Shown one piece after another: positions 41,961-52,400 of a DNA stretch of 64,000 nt (position 1 is its first letter; the number at the start of each line of letters is the position of its first letter). The position numbers and the translations under genes were made by a program. The DNA is from Zygnema cylindricum (lineage: Eukaryota > Streptophyta > Zygnematophyceae > Zygnematales > Zygnemataceae): contig JBBHKE010002991.1 in assembly GCA_037447655.1 (NCBI GenBank), positions 118,625 through 182,624 of the forward strand, written 5' to 3'. The notes under the pieces are model-generated. The model saw only the letters and a list, made by a program, of their open reading frames with translations, was not told the DNA's origin and ran no database searches.

Positions 41961-43486
41961 ACCAGATTTTATGTGTGGGCCTCCATCATGGACTTCATCT
42001 CTTTATTCACCGTTTCCACCCAGTGTTCCCTTTCATTACTCGAAAAAGCTTGTGTTAATGTTAGAGGCTCTTCTGTGTGTGCTGAGTGAGCAAAGGCTGC
42101 ATTTTCCCCTCTGAGTCGTGCACTCCGCCGTACTCTACCTGGAAATTGTGTCGCTGGTATAGATGGTTGGGTCTTCCTCCTCGATACATGTGATTCTTCT
42201 TGTGATTCAGTTTCGGCTTGAGGTAGAGGAGAGTCTCCAACTCTTTCAGGCATAACACTTCTTGTTTCTGGTTGAGAAGATGATTGCAAGTCACTTTGAG
42301 CTAATGTAGATGCATTTTTTTTATTTTATTTTGAATAATATGGGATTTTGATATAAAAATATATAATCAACACTTCGACTTTTCTTTTCAATGCTACGCT
42401 GACTAAATAAATCTACTCCTTTTCCCTCATCTTTCAGTATGATGTTTCTGGCTACCACAACTCAATTTCTCTTAATCTCATATACTTTATAACCCTTGGC
42501 ATGATCATCATACCCTAGAAAATATCCGTGGTATGCCTTTTGGCTCTAATTTCCATTTTTGTGGATTATAATCAAGCAAGAATATGTTACTTCCAAAAAC
42601 TTTGAAGTGATTTACATCTCGTTTTTGTCCAATCCACATTTCATAGGGAGTTTTATCTTTTACAGCCCTTGTTTCTAGCTTGTTTCTCACATAAGCTGCA
42701 CAATGCATAGCATCTACCCAATATTGAAATCTTTGTCTATATCAGCAATCATTGTCCTAGCACACTCTGATATGGTCTTATTCATACTCTCTGAAACACC
42801 GTTTTGTTGTAGAGGATAAAGAACGGTTAGCTGACGTGAGATTCCATGCAACTTTAGGAATTTTGCAAACTTTTTAGAAATGTACTCCCCTCCATTATCA
42901 AACCTGAATCCTGCTATCTTTCTCTCATGCCGATTGTGAACCAAAGCCTTATACTCCTTAAATTTTGAAAAGACATCATCCTTACTTTTCAATGAATAAA
43001 CTATACTATATCTACTATAGTCATCAGTAAAGGTAAGCATAAACTTCACCCCTCCCACATATGGATACCTAGATGGGCCCCATACATCTGAATAAATTAG
43101 TTCTAGCACCCTGCTACTTCTACGATCAGTTTGCCAAGGGAAAAGCAACTTATGAATTTTTCCTATTGCAAAACTATCACATACATTTGATGCTGGTTTT
43201 TGACTAATTTTTACACCTTCCACCATTTTTTGATTTACCATCTTTTCTAATCTATCATAATTCACATGTCTTAATCGTTTATGCCATAAATCACAATCAT
43301 TGATTACACTTGAGTACATAATATCATTGTCAGTATCATTTGTAAGACTCAACCGATACAAATTGTTTCCTCCTGCAAATCCCTCTGCAGCTATTTTCCC
43401 ATTCTTACTCACTGTTTTCTTTCCATTCTCAAATATAGTTTTAAAACCATTTTTTTCTACCACTAACGTAGAGAAAAAGTATATTT
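41961..43486 (-). pseudogene. Integrase, pre-integrase and linker remnant of E7
   Basis: The linker is open at 41969-42289 (VSRRKTQPSIPATQFPGRV) and the integrase C-part at 42508-42708. The core lies in a 264-codon open stretch (42714-43508): first Asp in YSDVWGP, second in FDNGGEY, but the catalytic Glu is Gln (LQQNGVSES). The zinc domain reads WHKRLRHVNY...CDSF, with the last Cys replaced by Phe. Even if read, it would be catalytically dead. Confidence 0.86.
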
Positions 43487-43740
43487 TTAAAGCTGGGATA
43501 TGCAACACATCTTCAAGACCCTTTTCACAAGTTTTCCCTTTACGTGCACCATAAGTGACACCTTCCCTTTTGCTTTCGACTCAACAAAGGTATCATCACT
43601 AAAAAAAAAATTGACAGGAAAGGTAGATTGAATACTGTCAAAGAGATGGCGAATGCGGCACATGTTTGTAAATGCACTGGAGTCCATTATCCATTCGTTT
43701 TCCTCAACGCCTTTTGTTGCTTATGCTATCGCAAAGTATT
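43487..43740 (-). pseudogene. Protease remnant of E7
   Basis: The motif reads MDSSAFTNMCRIRH, with the Gly of the DSG motif replaced by Ser. It continues to KRVLKMC, where a frame change occurs. Upstream, EENEW-like residues match the E3 protease. Confidence 0.72.
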
Positions 43741-44680
43741 TCATTTCATTGTTGGTGGGAAAGCTGCTTAGGTCCTCCTCGTTAAGTTCATTGAAGAGAG
43801 CAATTGGTCACCACTTGATTGAGAAGGAAACAGACTTTCATCCCATCCAGAGCGAATTTTTTTTTTGGCTTTCGCTCTCTTATATGCATTACTCATTTTG
43901 AGCACATGCCCTTTTTATCACAGTAATACCAGGTTAAAGGTGACCTTCTAGGACCACTAACTCTCCCACTACCACTACTAATCTTAGAATCTGAAAACTA
44001 GTTTCTTAGTGCTTGAAGAGACTTACTACTTCCTCTTTGTGAAATCAGGATTGCTTCTTGGCTTAAAATATTTTGAATTGCTAACGCTATATTCCACTGA
44101 CGTTGTGATAGAGCCCTAAGCCTATCCATGGCTCTTTTATATTCATCGGGCAAAGTTCTCATCAACAACAAAGCTTGTTGAGTTGGTGAAAAGTCCCCAC
44201 CTACACTAGTACTCTGAACGAACAACCATTTCATAGCATGACAATGATCTGACATACTACCTCCACAAAATATAAATTCAAAATGTGAGTGGCTATGTTA
44301 GTTTGGGTAGTAACATCTTGCTGAACATACATAGCACGTACACTGAACCAAACTTCACAGGCTTTTTTCATCTCAAGATAAGACATTACCAAGCCTTTTG
44401 TCATTGACTGTTTCAAGACGTTGAGGCACTGGAGATTGTTCTTTCTCCAATCCGGCGCAGTCTCATCAGCAGTTCTTTCCACAATGGGTGACAAGTCCCT
44501 CTCCTGAAAATATATGCTAAACATATCTTCCCAGTATAAGTAGTCAGTTCTATCAAAAATAGGCAAATTGGGCGGTGGGCCCATAACTTGTTGTAGGTCA
44601 TGGGCATTCTGACTTGGCTGTGATCCAATCCCACTAGAAGTCACACTTGCACCAGCGGTAACAGAGCCATTAGTAGACAT
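43741..44680 (-). pseudogene. gag remnant of E7
   Basis: The ATG at 44678-44680 lies inside the LTR, 30 codons plus two bases from its end. The leader is short (no ASAPIS block), followed by QQVMGPP, YLYWEDMF and KNNLQCLNVLKQ. A frameshift near 44275 leads to the open piece 43998-44255 (SDHCHAMKWLF, LPDEYKRAMDRLRAL). The zinc knuckle near 43910-43950 has its first Cys replaced by Trp (WYYC). Confidence 0.84.
44574..44588 (-). other. Primer-binding site of E7 (half tRNA-iMet)
   Basis: Minus-strand AGTTATGGGCCCACC, one difference at the LTR-proximal base. Confidence 0.75.
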
Positions 44681-45111
44681 GACAGCAGAAGCAAACCCAA
44701 AGAGAAATACCTATTAGATTAGATCTATATTGTAAGATATCTAACTTCAAATGAGAGAGGTCTTTGAACCAGACAAACATATACCACAGCCAAATAAAGG
44801 ACAATACAACATAATACACCTTAAAATGCATTTACTGCTCTCATTTCCTTAACTCTGTGTAGAATATAGAATCTGTATCAAACTGATTGTTCCTAATTGA
44901 ACTAAATACTCCAAGATCTAGAAAACATCTAAAACATATGTACAAGGCTCACTTAAATATTTACAGACAAAAATCAGAGTACTTGGGTTAGAATTGTCTT
45001 GTAACAATATCTACACCCTAAGAATCCGTGAGATATTTATCACGTCTATATGCAGAGGCGGCTGTAAACACTAATTTACTTAAAGATAACTATTTGAGTA
45101 GATACTAAAAA
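44589..45111 (-). repeat. E7 5' LTR, gag-proximal part
   Basis: F1 LTR in reverse, from TGTTGTAGGTCATGG up to GATACTAAAAA, where a solo LTR interrupts it. The remaining 99 bp follow at 46293-46391. Confidence 0.87.
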
Positions 45112-46287
45112 AGAAACTCTGTGTGTTTTATTGCCCACAGAAATCGAAAATCCAAAAGAATCTTATCTAGATAGTGCCGACTCCAAGGTAATATAAACCC
45201 AAACGACTGACCCCTTGACAATCAAAAGCCCATTATAGTTTCACCCCTGTGAAATAAGACTTCCTGTGTGCTCAGTTCCACCACAGAATGCAAAGTTAGA
45301 ATATGAGTTTTGGACACATTTACCCATTTTGTCTTTCCCTTAGAAATGCAGCCATCCTGGCAGGCAAAAAATCTTACCAGCTACACCCCTGTGTAGCCTA
45401 GACTCTCGTGAGTCCGCAGCAAAAAGAATCACTGAAAATTGTCAGGGAAAATTGATAGATATGAATGGTCAATGATGACCCTTTTGTATAGGAGCTCTCT
45501 CGGAGAGAGGCTGCTACTTACTAAATTTTCTAAGTCCTATCTCTCTCTAAAACTTTTTCTACTGACGTACGGCACCAATCAAATTACTGTGTCGTATAGA
45601 AAAATATAGGTGCTGGTGTACTTTCTGTACGACCATCGTACGACATGGCCAAAATGTCGGCACATGTCATCTCCAGATTCGTTCACGTAGTCCTCGGAGA
45701 TGCCGCGATCCAATGTCATTTTGCCACGTGTCATCCTATGTGGCGTTAACCGCAAACTGCCAAAATATTCTTCCGCGATCTCAGCATCCTTTCCAGCCGT
45801 CTGATCGAAACCAGGTTTTGATCGTAGCCGTCATAAATACGTGCGCGGTATTTGTATCACGTTCGAAAAAAATGCGCGGTATCCGTTTCATAACCTTACC
45901 GTATTCTGTACTAAATTAAATTGTATCTATGCACTAAGTATTTAATTCCGTTAAACGAATTAGTCTACGTGTTAATATTTATATTTTTATCAAACAAAAT
46001 AAATGGTAACACTAGTTCTAGACTTAACCGATAAAGCCGCCGGCTACGAGTATTTCCTGACGGCAAGTACCAGGATCAATTCATGGGGCCAGCAAGTAAT
46101 TTTTGTTAACTTTACCTAATTTACCCCCTGTCTTCTCTAGAGAGCTTAGGTAGCCATGGCTCTAGCTCCCTATCTAGCCTTCAATGACTACAACAAGAGT
46201 GGGGGCTTGGAGAGGGGAGTTAGAGGCTACCTATATCTTTTTTTTTTCAATCTTATTATAGACCTAAAAAATACACAAATATCAACA
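45112..46287 (-). repeat. Solo LTR of a diverged F2-type element, inserted in the E7 LTR
   Basis: About 1176 bp with long stretches similar to the E5 LTR (for example GTCCGCAGCAAAAAGAATC and CATAAATACGTGCGCGG). Its ends correspond to E5 LTR ends (CTCTGTGT inner, TATCAACA outer). Flanking 5-mers are aaaaa on both sides (45107-45111 and 46288-46292), and E7 LTR sequence continues exactly. The structure fits an F2 relative that lost its body by LTR-LTR recombination. Confidence 0.86.
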
Positions 46288-46292
46288 AAAAA

Positions 46293-46391
46293 TCCACACT
46301 AAATAAAGCTAATATTGAATAGTTAGTGGTCCAAAAATATTATAAGTCATAGATGTACTTTCAAAAACTTACTAAAGCTTACTTTTCAATA
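46293..46391 (-). repeat. E7 5' LTR, outer part
   Basis: TCCACACTAAATAAAGC to TTTTCAATA, the outer end of the F1 LTR. It abuts the E8 LTR directly. Confidence 0.83.
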
Positions 46392-47266
46392 TTTAGACTT
46401 GGCTGTGATCCACTCCCGCTAGGAGTCACACTTGCACCAGCTAGGATATTTGTCGTTAGAGGAGCAAGTGGAGCACCAGGGCTAATAGGAGCAGTTGCAA
46501 CAGGAGCTGAGCCATTATCAAACATGTTAGCGGATGTTAACCTAAAGAGGAAAATCTATCAGACTAGATCAATACTGTAAGATATCTAACTACAAATGAA
46601 AGTGGTCTTTCAACCAAACAAACATGTACTACAAGCAAATCAAAGACAAAACACCTTCAACTGCACTCAATGCTCTCATTTTTTTAACTCTGTGTAGAAT
46701 GTATATTCTGTATCAAACTGATTGTTCTTAATTGAACTAAATATTGAAAAGATCTAGAAAACATCTAAAACGTATGTACAAGGTTCACTTAAGTATCTAC
46801 AGACAAAAATCTAAGTACTTAGACCAGAATTGTCTAGTAACAATATCTACACCCAAAAAATCCGTGAGATAATTATCGCGTCTACATTCATAGGCGGCCA
46901 TACACACTAATTTACTGAAAGATAACTATTCGAGTAGATACTAAAAATCCACACTAAATATAGCTAATATTGAATAGTTGGTGGTCCAAAAATATTCCAA
47001 GTCTTAGACTCTAATTTCTAAGACTTACTAAAGCTTACTTTTCAATACTCCCCTTAAGCTTTAGAATAATTACTCAAGTAAACCACATGCTTTCCTAGAG
47101 TACACAAGGTTTGGAGATGGAAGGGCTTTTGTCAACATATCTCGAACCATTTTCTCATCAGGAAACTAGCAAAGTTTCACCACTCTTGCAAATACTTTTT
47201 CTTGTACCAAATCTAGCCGAATGTCTATATGGTTACTCTTAAAATGGTAACTTGGATTTGTAGCCT
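46392..47266 (-). mobile_element. E8 remnant: F1 3' LTR plus RNase H tail
   Basis: LTR 46392-47047 in reverse (subfamily a: the leader has the SAPPAP-like block), missing its last 18 bp where it meets E7. Then come the purine tract complement CTCCCCTT and about 200 bp of the RNase H end (ADMLTK region, SHHFKS). It is cut at 47266, where the F3 element begins. Confidence 0.84.
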
Positions 47267-47289
47267 TTACAAATACTTAAAAGGCTTAC

Positions 47290-48156
47290 ATGTTAATGGA
47301 AGGATTACCTAAAGAATATATGTGTGCTTTAGATAGATTAAGACAAGTTGATAAAATGGATTGGAACATACCTTTAGCAGTCAGGTGTGTTTTAGAGGAG
47401 GCTTATAACGAGGCTCTAAAGATTAGGGAGAATTTTCAAGGTGTCAGATGACAGTTTCAAAAAAATAAGAAAAGTTGTAAGGTAGAAAACTGTTTTTATT
47501 GTAATGATGTAGGACATACTTTCAGGGTATGTCCGCTATATAAAAGTGCATGTGTCGCAGGAGCTTTGAGAAATGGATGGGATGACAATCGAGTTCGACC
47601 CCCTAAACGAAGGGTTACACTTCCCGGCGACGAATTTGTATACCTGTCGATTGTCACTCTTCGAGATATGGAACTTGAGGAAGGAAAAGGAAAAATTGTT
47701 ATCACCGAAAATGGAGTGGAGATGGAGGTGACAGAAAAAGAGTGAGTTTTTGTCACTTATTCAAACGACAGATTGGTGAATGATGAAAATGTGCAAGAGG
47801 AAGAGGTTATTGAATAAATAATAATAGAAGGAAGTGAAGGAGATTTGGTAGTTGAAAGTGGAAATAATTTGCATGAGGAGAATAATACACTTCGAGAAGG
47901 AGGGAGGAAAAGTGTTCAGAAAAGTGGAGTAAGTGAAGAAGTTTATAAGACGGAAGAAGAAGGAGAGAGGAAAATTGTTCAAAAAATTGGTGTAAGCGAA
48001 GAAACATATAATATGGGAAAAGAAAATAAAATTGTGAAAATTGAGAAAATATTAAAATTCAAAAGGAAAACGAAGAAAAGAATTAGAATTCAAAGGATTA
48101 ACCGTAGAAGAAAACATGTTCTGAAAGTGGTCAAAAGAAGACGACTTGAAAAGTAA
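47290..48156 (+). pseudogene. F3 gag with basic C-terminal tail
   Basis: One frame of 289 codons with in-frame stops at 47449 (TGA), 47743 (TGA) and about 47815 (TAA). The capsid end MLMEGLPKEYMCALDRLRQ matches F1 MLLMRTLPDEYKGAMDRLRA. The CCHC zinc knuckle CFYCNDVGHTFRVC is intact and followed by LRNGWDDNRV, like F1 FRSGWDESRV. Beyond it F3 has its own acidic stretch, a 21-residue imperfect duplication (VQKSGVSEE, VQKIGVSEE), and a Lys/Arg-rich tail ending in KRRRLEK. I know no equivalent of the tail; it could bind nucleic acid or act as a nuclear signal. Confidence 0.8.
47904..48011 (+). repeat. 63-bp imperfect tandem duplication in F3 gag
   Basis: GAGGAAAAGTGTTCAG at 47904 and GAGGAAAATTGTTCAA at 47967 start two copies of 21 codons. 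Reading frame is kept. Confidence 0.7.
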
Positions 48157-48467
48157 TTTTAAAGAGGTGACTACCATTAAAATTCAGTTATATATGTAGA
48201 ATTTCGAATTTTGCATTTTGTTTTTTTTTGTTGAAAAGAAAGTTAATTTTTGAAGACTCAGGAAAAGGCAACAGTAGCAATGGTTTTTTGGAGAGGACGC
48301 ATTTTTGGAAGAAATGGCAGCTGAGGGAGTGGTGACGTCAGCGAAAGCAGTGATGACGTTGAAACGAAAGGAAAAATGGAGGAAATTCGAGGGTACGGAA
48401 AGGTAAAACTCTATTTAACACGTGGCATATTTTATTCCGGATGTTCGAAACTAAATTTTCGGGGGAG
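48157..48467 (+). other. F3 untranslated region and polypurine tract
   Basis: About 310 bp between gag and LTR with no frame. It contains the palindrome TGACGTCA at 48333-48340, a second TGACGT near 48354, and CACGTGGC near 48419, all ACGT-core motifs of plant bZIP sites by established knowledge. It ends in TTCGGGGGAG, the likely polypurine tract. Confidence 0.55.
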
Positions 48468-49486
48468 TGTTGTTTTTGAAAAGTTAGTTTCGTGCGTACG
48501 CGTCGTTTCGTGCGTACACAATGTTTCGTGAGTATAGAACGCGATTTTAATGCGTATGATATTTGGATTTACTGTGGAGATTCGAATGGATTTGCGGGTT
48601 GGGGGAGTAATGGTACTACTTTTTTTGGGACGTACGGAACTATTTGAGTGCCGCAAACAAACATATGAAAAGGTACAAAATGTGTAAGTCAAACGGTACG
48701 GATTAATTTGGATGAGATGACGTCACTTCGTCAAGTAGATTGTGTGACCACGCGACATGACATCAAGGATGCCGAATAAGATCTATGGACGGCGGCGCCG
48801 TAAGTTTGGTGAGGGACGCGAAATCGCGTCCATCACATGATATTTACTTTGGACGGTCCCGATTAGTTTGACGGAATTCGTAAGACTTTGTAAATATTTG
48901 ACAATGTTTTGTCCTGTATATAAATTATTAGTGTGGTCTCTCACGCATACTCACATTAATAGAGGTGTAGTTGATTGATTACGTACGGCTGGTATGACCG
49001 CAGTTAGTAGCAAGTCTGCGTGGTATATTTGTCGGACTTAGACATTTTAGACATAGGAACTTTTGGACGTAAACCGTTTCTACTCCTTTTGGGATTTTCA
49101 TCTGAGAATTGCTCTCAGTTTTATTGGCAGAATTATCTGAAATTTTGCATGTGTGTTCCTCTTTGTATTGAAAATGTTGTGGCGAATTTGCAGATCTAGT
49201 GTGTGTCTGGTTTTCTTGGGGCTTCATTGTGAAGTTGGTCATATTTATCAAAGTTTTGGCAAGTTGTTTTTCTGCAACTTTGACTGAGTGTTGTGATTAT
49301 TCGGTTTGGTATTTTTGTATGAAAATTGGTGGGAATACTAAATGGCCTACGAACTCTCTGGTTGAGTAGTTTCAGCTGGGTTTGATTATCCTAAAGATTT
49401 CTGAGTGGAATCAAAGGAGGTTTTTTTGGGGTAGTCTGTGGTGCTTCCGAGGGTACATTCATGGCTGAAAATGGCTATGAACAACA
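48468..49486 (+). repeat. F3 3' LTR (1019 bp)
   Basis: Begins TGTTGTTTTTGAAAAG and ends AACAACA. An ATG at 49461 opens MAENGYEQ and reaches the LTR end after eight codons plus two bases, the same phase as in F1 and F2. The first 210 bp recur at 51623. Confidence 0.8.
48917..48925 (+). promoter_or_regulatory. Possible TATA box of the F3 LTR
   Basis: TATATAAAT in the middle of the LTR, about 540 bp upstream of the LTR-borne gag ATG. Base context (CCTG before, C-rich sequence about 25-35 bp after) fits a Pol II core promoter. No other good TATA candidate was seen in this LTR. Confidence 0.45.
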
Positions 49487-52400
49487 CCCTGAACAATAAA
49501 GGTTGTTTATTACAAATATATTTTTTAGCGCAAACTCAAATTTGTGTAAGAAATATAGTTTAGGGTTTTTTTTTAACTATTTTGTGAGCGTTAACAATAT
49601 AAAGTGTTTGATATTACTATTGTTGTTAGCACAAAAACAAACTTGTGTTATAAACATGGTTCGGAGTTAATATTGCCTCTTTTTGTGACTGGGAACAATA
49701 AATGTTGTTTGTTACAAATATCTTTGTTAGCGCAAACTCAAAATTGTGTTACAAACATGGTTTAGGGTTTTTTTTAACTATTTTTGTGAGCGTTAACAAT
49801 TTAAAGTGTTTATTACCACTATTGTTGTTAGCGCAAACACAAACTTGTATTATAAACATGGTTCGGAGATAATTTTAACCCCCAACAATAAACGATGTTT
49901 GTTACAAATATCTTTGTTTGCGCAAACTCAAATTTGTGTAAGAAACATGGTTTAGGGTTTATTTTAACTATTTTTGTGAGCGTTAACAATTTAAAGTGTT
50001 TTTTACCACTATTGTTGTTAGCGCAAACAGAAACTTGTGTTATAAACATGGTTTCAGAGTTTAATTACCTCTTTTTGTGACTGGGAACAATAAACGTTGT
50101 TTGTTACAAATATCTTTGTTAGCGCAAACTCAAATTTGTGTTAGAAACATGGTATAAGGTTTTTTTTTAACTATTATTGTGAACGTTAACAATATATGAA
50201 GTTTTTTACCTTTATTGTCATTAGCGCAAACACAAAGTTGTGTTAATAACATTTTTTAGAGTTTATTTTACCTCTTTTTGTGAACGCGAACAATAAACAT
50301 TGTTTGTTACAAATATCTTCGTTAGCGCAAACTCAAATTTGTGTTAGAAACATTGTTTAGGTTTGTTTTTAACTATTTCTTTGAGCGTTAACAATATACT
50401 GTGTTTGTTACCACTATTGTTGTTAGCGCAAACACATACTTGTGGTATAAACATGATTTGGAGTTTATTTTATACAGTTTGTGACCGCGAAAAATAAACC
50501 TTTTTTGTAACAAATATCTTTGTTAGCGCAAACTCAAATTTGAGTTAGAAACATGGTTTAGGGTTTTTTTTAAATATTTTTGTGAGCCTTAACAATATAA
50601 AGTGTTTGTTACCACAATTGTTGTTAGCGCAAACACAAACAAGTGTTATAAACATGATTCGGAGTTTATTTTACCTCTTTTTGTACCCGCGAACAATAAA
50701 CATTGATTGTTACAAATATATTTAATAGTGCAAAATCAAATTAGTGTTAGAAACATGGTTTAGGGTTTTTTTTAACTATTTTTGTTAGTGTTAACAATAT
50801 AAAGTGTTTGTTACCACTATTGTTGTTAGCGTAAACACAAACTCGTGTTATATACATGGTTCAGAGTTTGTTTTACCTCTATTTGGGACTGCGAACAATA
50901 AACGTTGTTTGTTACAAATATCTTTGTTTGCGCAAACTCAAATTTGTGTTAGAAGCATGGTTTAGGGTTTTTTTTAACTATTTTTGTGAGCGTTAACAAT
51001 ATAAAGTGTTTGTTACCACTATTGTTGTTAGCGCAAACACAAACTTGTGTTACAAACATGGTCAAGAGTTTATTTTACCTCTTTTTGTGACCGTGACCAA
51101 CAAAGTTTGTTTGTTACAAATCTCTTTGTGAGCGCAAACTCAATTTTGTGTTAGAAACATGGTTTAGGATTTTTTTTTAACTATTTTTGTGAGCGTTAAC
51201 AATATAAAGTGTTTGTTACCACTATTTTTGTTAGCGCAAACACAAACTTGTGCTATAAACATGGTTCGGAGCTTATTTTACCTCTTTTTGTGACTGTAAA
51301 CAATAAACGTTGTTTGTTACTAATATCTTTGTTAGCACAAACTCAAATTTGTGTTAGAAACATGGTTTAGGGTTTTTTTATAACTATTTTTGTGAGCGTT
51401 AACAATATAAAGAGTTTGTCACCACTATTGTTGTTAGCTCAAACACAAACTTGTGTTAAAACCATGGTTTGGAGTTAATTTTTCCTCTCTTTGTGGCCAC
51501 AAATAACAAAGATTGTTTGTTACAAATACCTTTTTTACCGCAAACTCAAATTTGTGTTAGAAACATCGTTTAGGGTTATTTTTTAACTATTTTTGTGAGC
51601 GTAAACAATCTAAAGTGTTTGTTGTTGTTTTGAAATGTTAGTTTCGTGCGTACGCGACTTTTTGTGCGCACGCGCCGTTTCGTGCGTATGTTATTATCGG
51701 ATGTAATGTGGCTATACAAATGGAGGTTCGAGTGGATTTGTGGATTGAGGGAGTAAATGTCCGAGTAAAATTAAAGGGACGTGATGGAGTAATTGAGTTG
51801 CGCGGAATGCGTTAAGAAATGGACGGTTAACAACAAAGATTGTTTGTTACAAATATCTTTGATAGTGCAAACTCAAATTTGTGATAGAAACATCGATTAG
51901 GGTTTTTTTTAACTATTTTTGTGAGCGTTAAGACAATAAAGAGTTTGTTACCACTATTGTTGTTAGCGCAAACACAATCTTGTGTTACAAACATGGTGCG
52001 GAGTATATTTTACCTCTTTTCGTGATCACAAACATCAAAGATTGTTTGTTATAAATATCTTTGTTAGCGCAAACTCAAATTTGTGTTAGAAACATGGTTT
52101 AGGGTTTTTTTTATCAATTTTTTTGAGCGTTAACAATATAAAGTGTTTATTACCACTATTGTTGTTAGCGTAAACGCAAACTTGTGTTATAAACATGGTT
52201 TGGAGTTTATTTTACCTCTTTTTGTGACCGTGAACAATAAACATTGTTTGTTACAAATATCTTTGCTAGTGCAAACTCAAATTTGTGATAGAAACAAGGT
52301 CTACGATGTTTTTGTCTTATTTTGGTGAGCGATAACAATATAAAGAGTTTGTTTCCACTATTGTTGATAGCGCAAACACAAACTTGTGTTAAAACCATGG

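Larger units (their letters stand above)
40485..46391 (-). mobile_element. E7: F1 copia element (subfamily b), 3' LTR missing, solo LTR in its 5' LTR
   Basis: Minus strand. The interior starts at the purine tract complement (CTTCCCTTAAGC) with no LTR of its own on that side. RNase H to gag lead to the PBS (44574-44588) and the 5' LTR (44589-45111 plus 46293-46391, interrupted by 45112-46287). All genes are broken, including lost catalytic residues, so this is an old copy. Confidence 0.9.
47267..49486 (+). mobile_element. F3: gag-only (TR-GAG-like) LTR retrotransposon, 5' truncated
   Basis: Contains only a gag-type frame (47290-48156), about 300 bp of untranslated sequence, a G-rich tract and a 1019-bp 3' LTR (48468-49486). 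No protease, integrase or RT can fit between gag and LTR, so it is non-autonomous. The 5' LTR and gag start are lost at the junction with E8. The LTR ends TGTTGTTTTTG and GAACAACA mirror each other. Satellite B resumes directly at 49487. Confidence 0.82.

Noticed and set aside
47845-48156. Separate host gene for a 103-residue basic protein
   Set aside because: It is in the same frame as the upstream F3 gag and lies between gag and the LTR, so it is better read as the Gag C-terminus after a nonsense codon.
51623-51835. Complete short solo LTR of F3 with both ends
   Set aside because: The right-hand AACAACA also belongs to the satellite variant nearby and no flanking duplication exists, so only the left end is secure.
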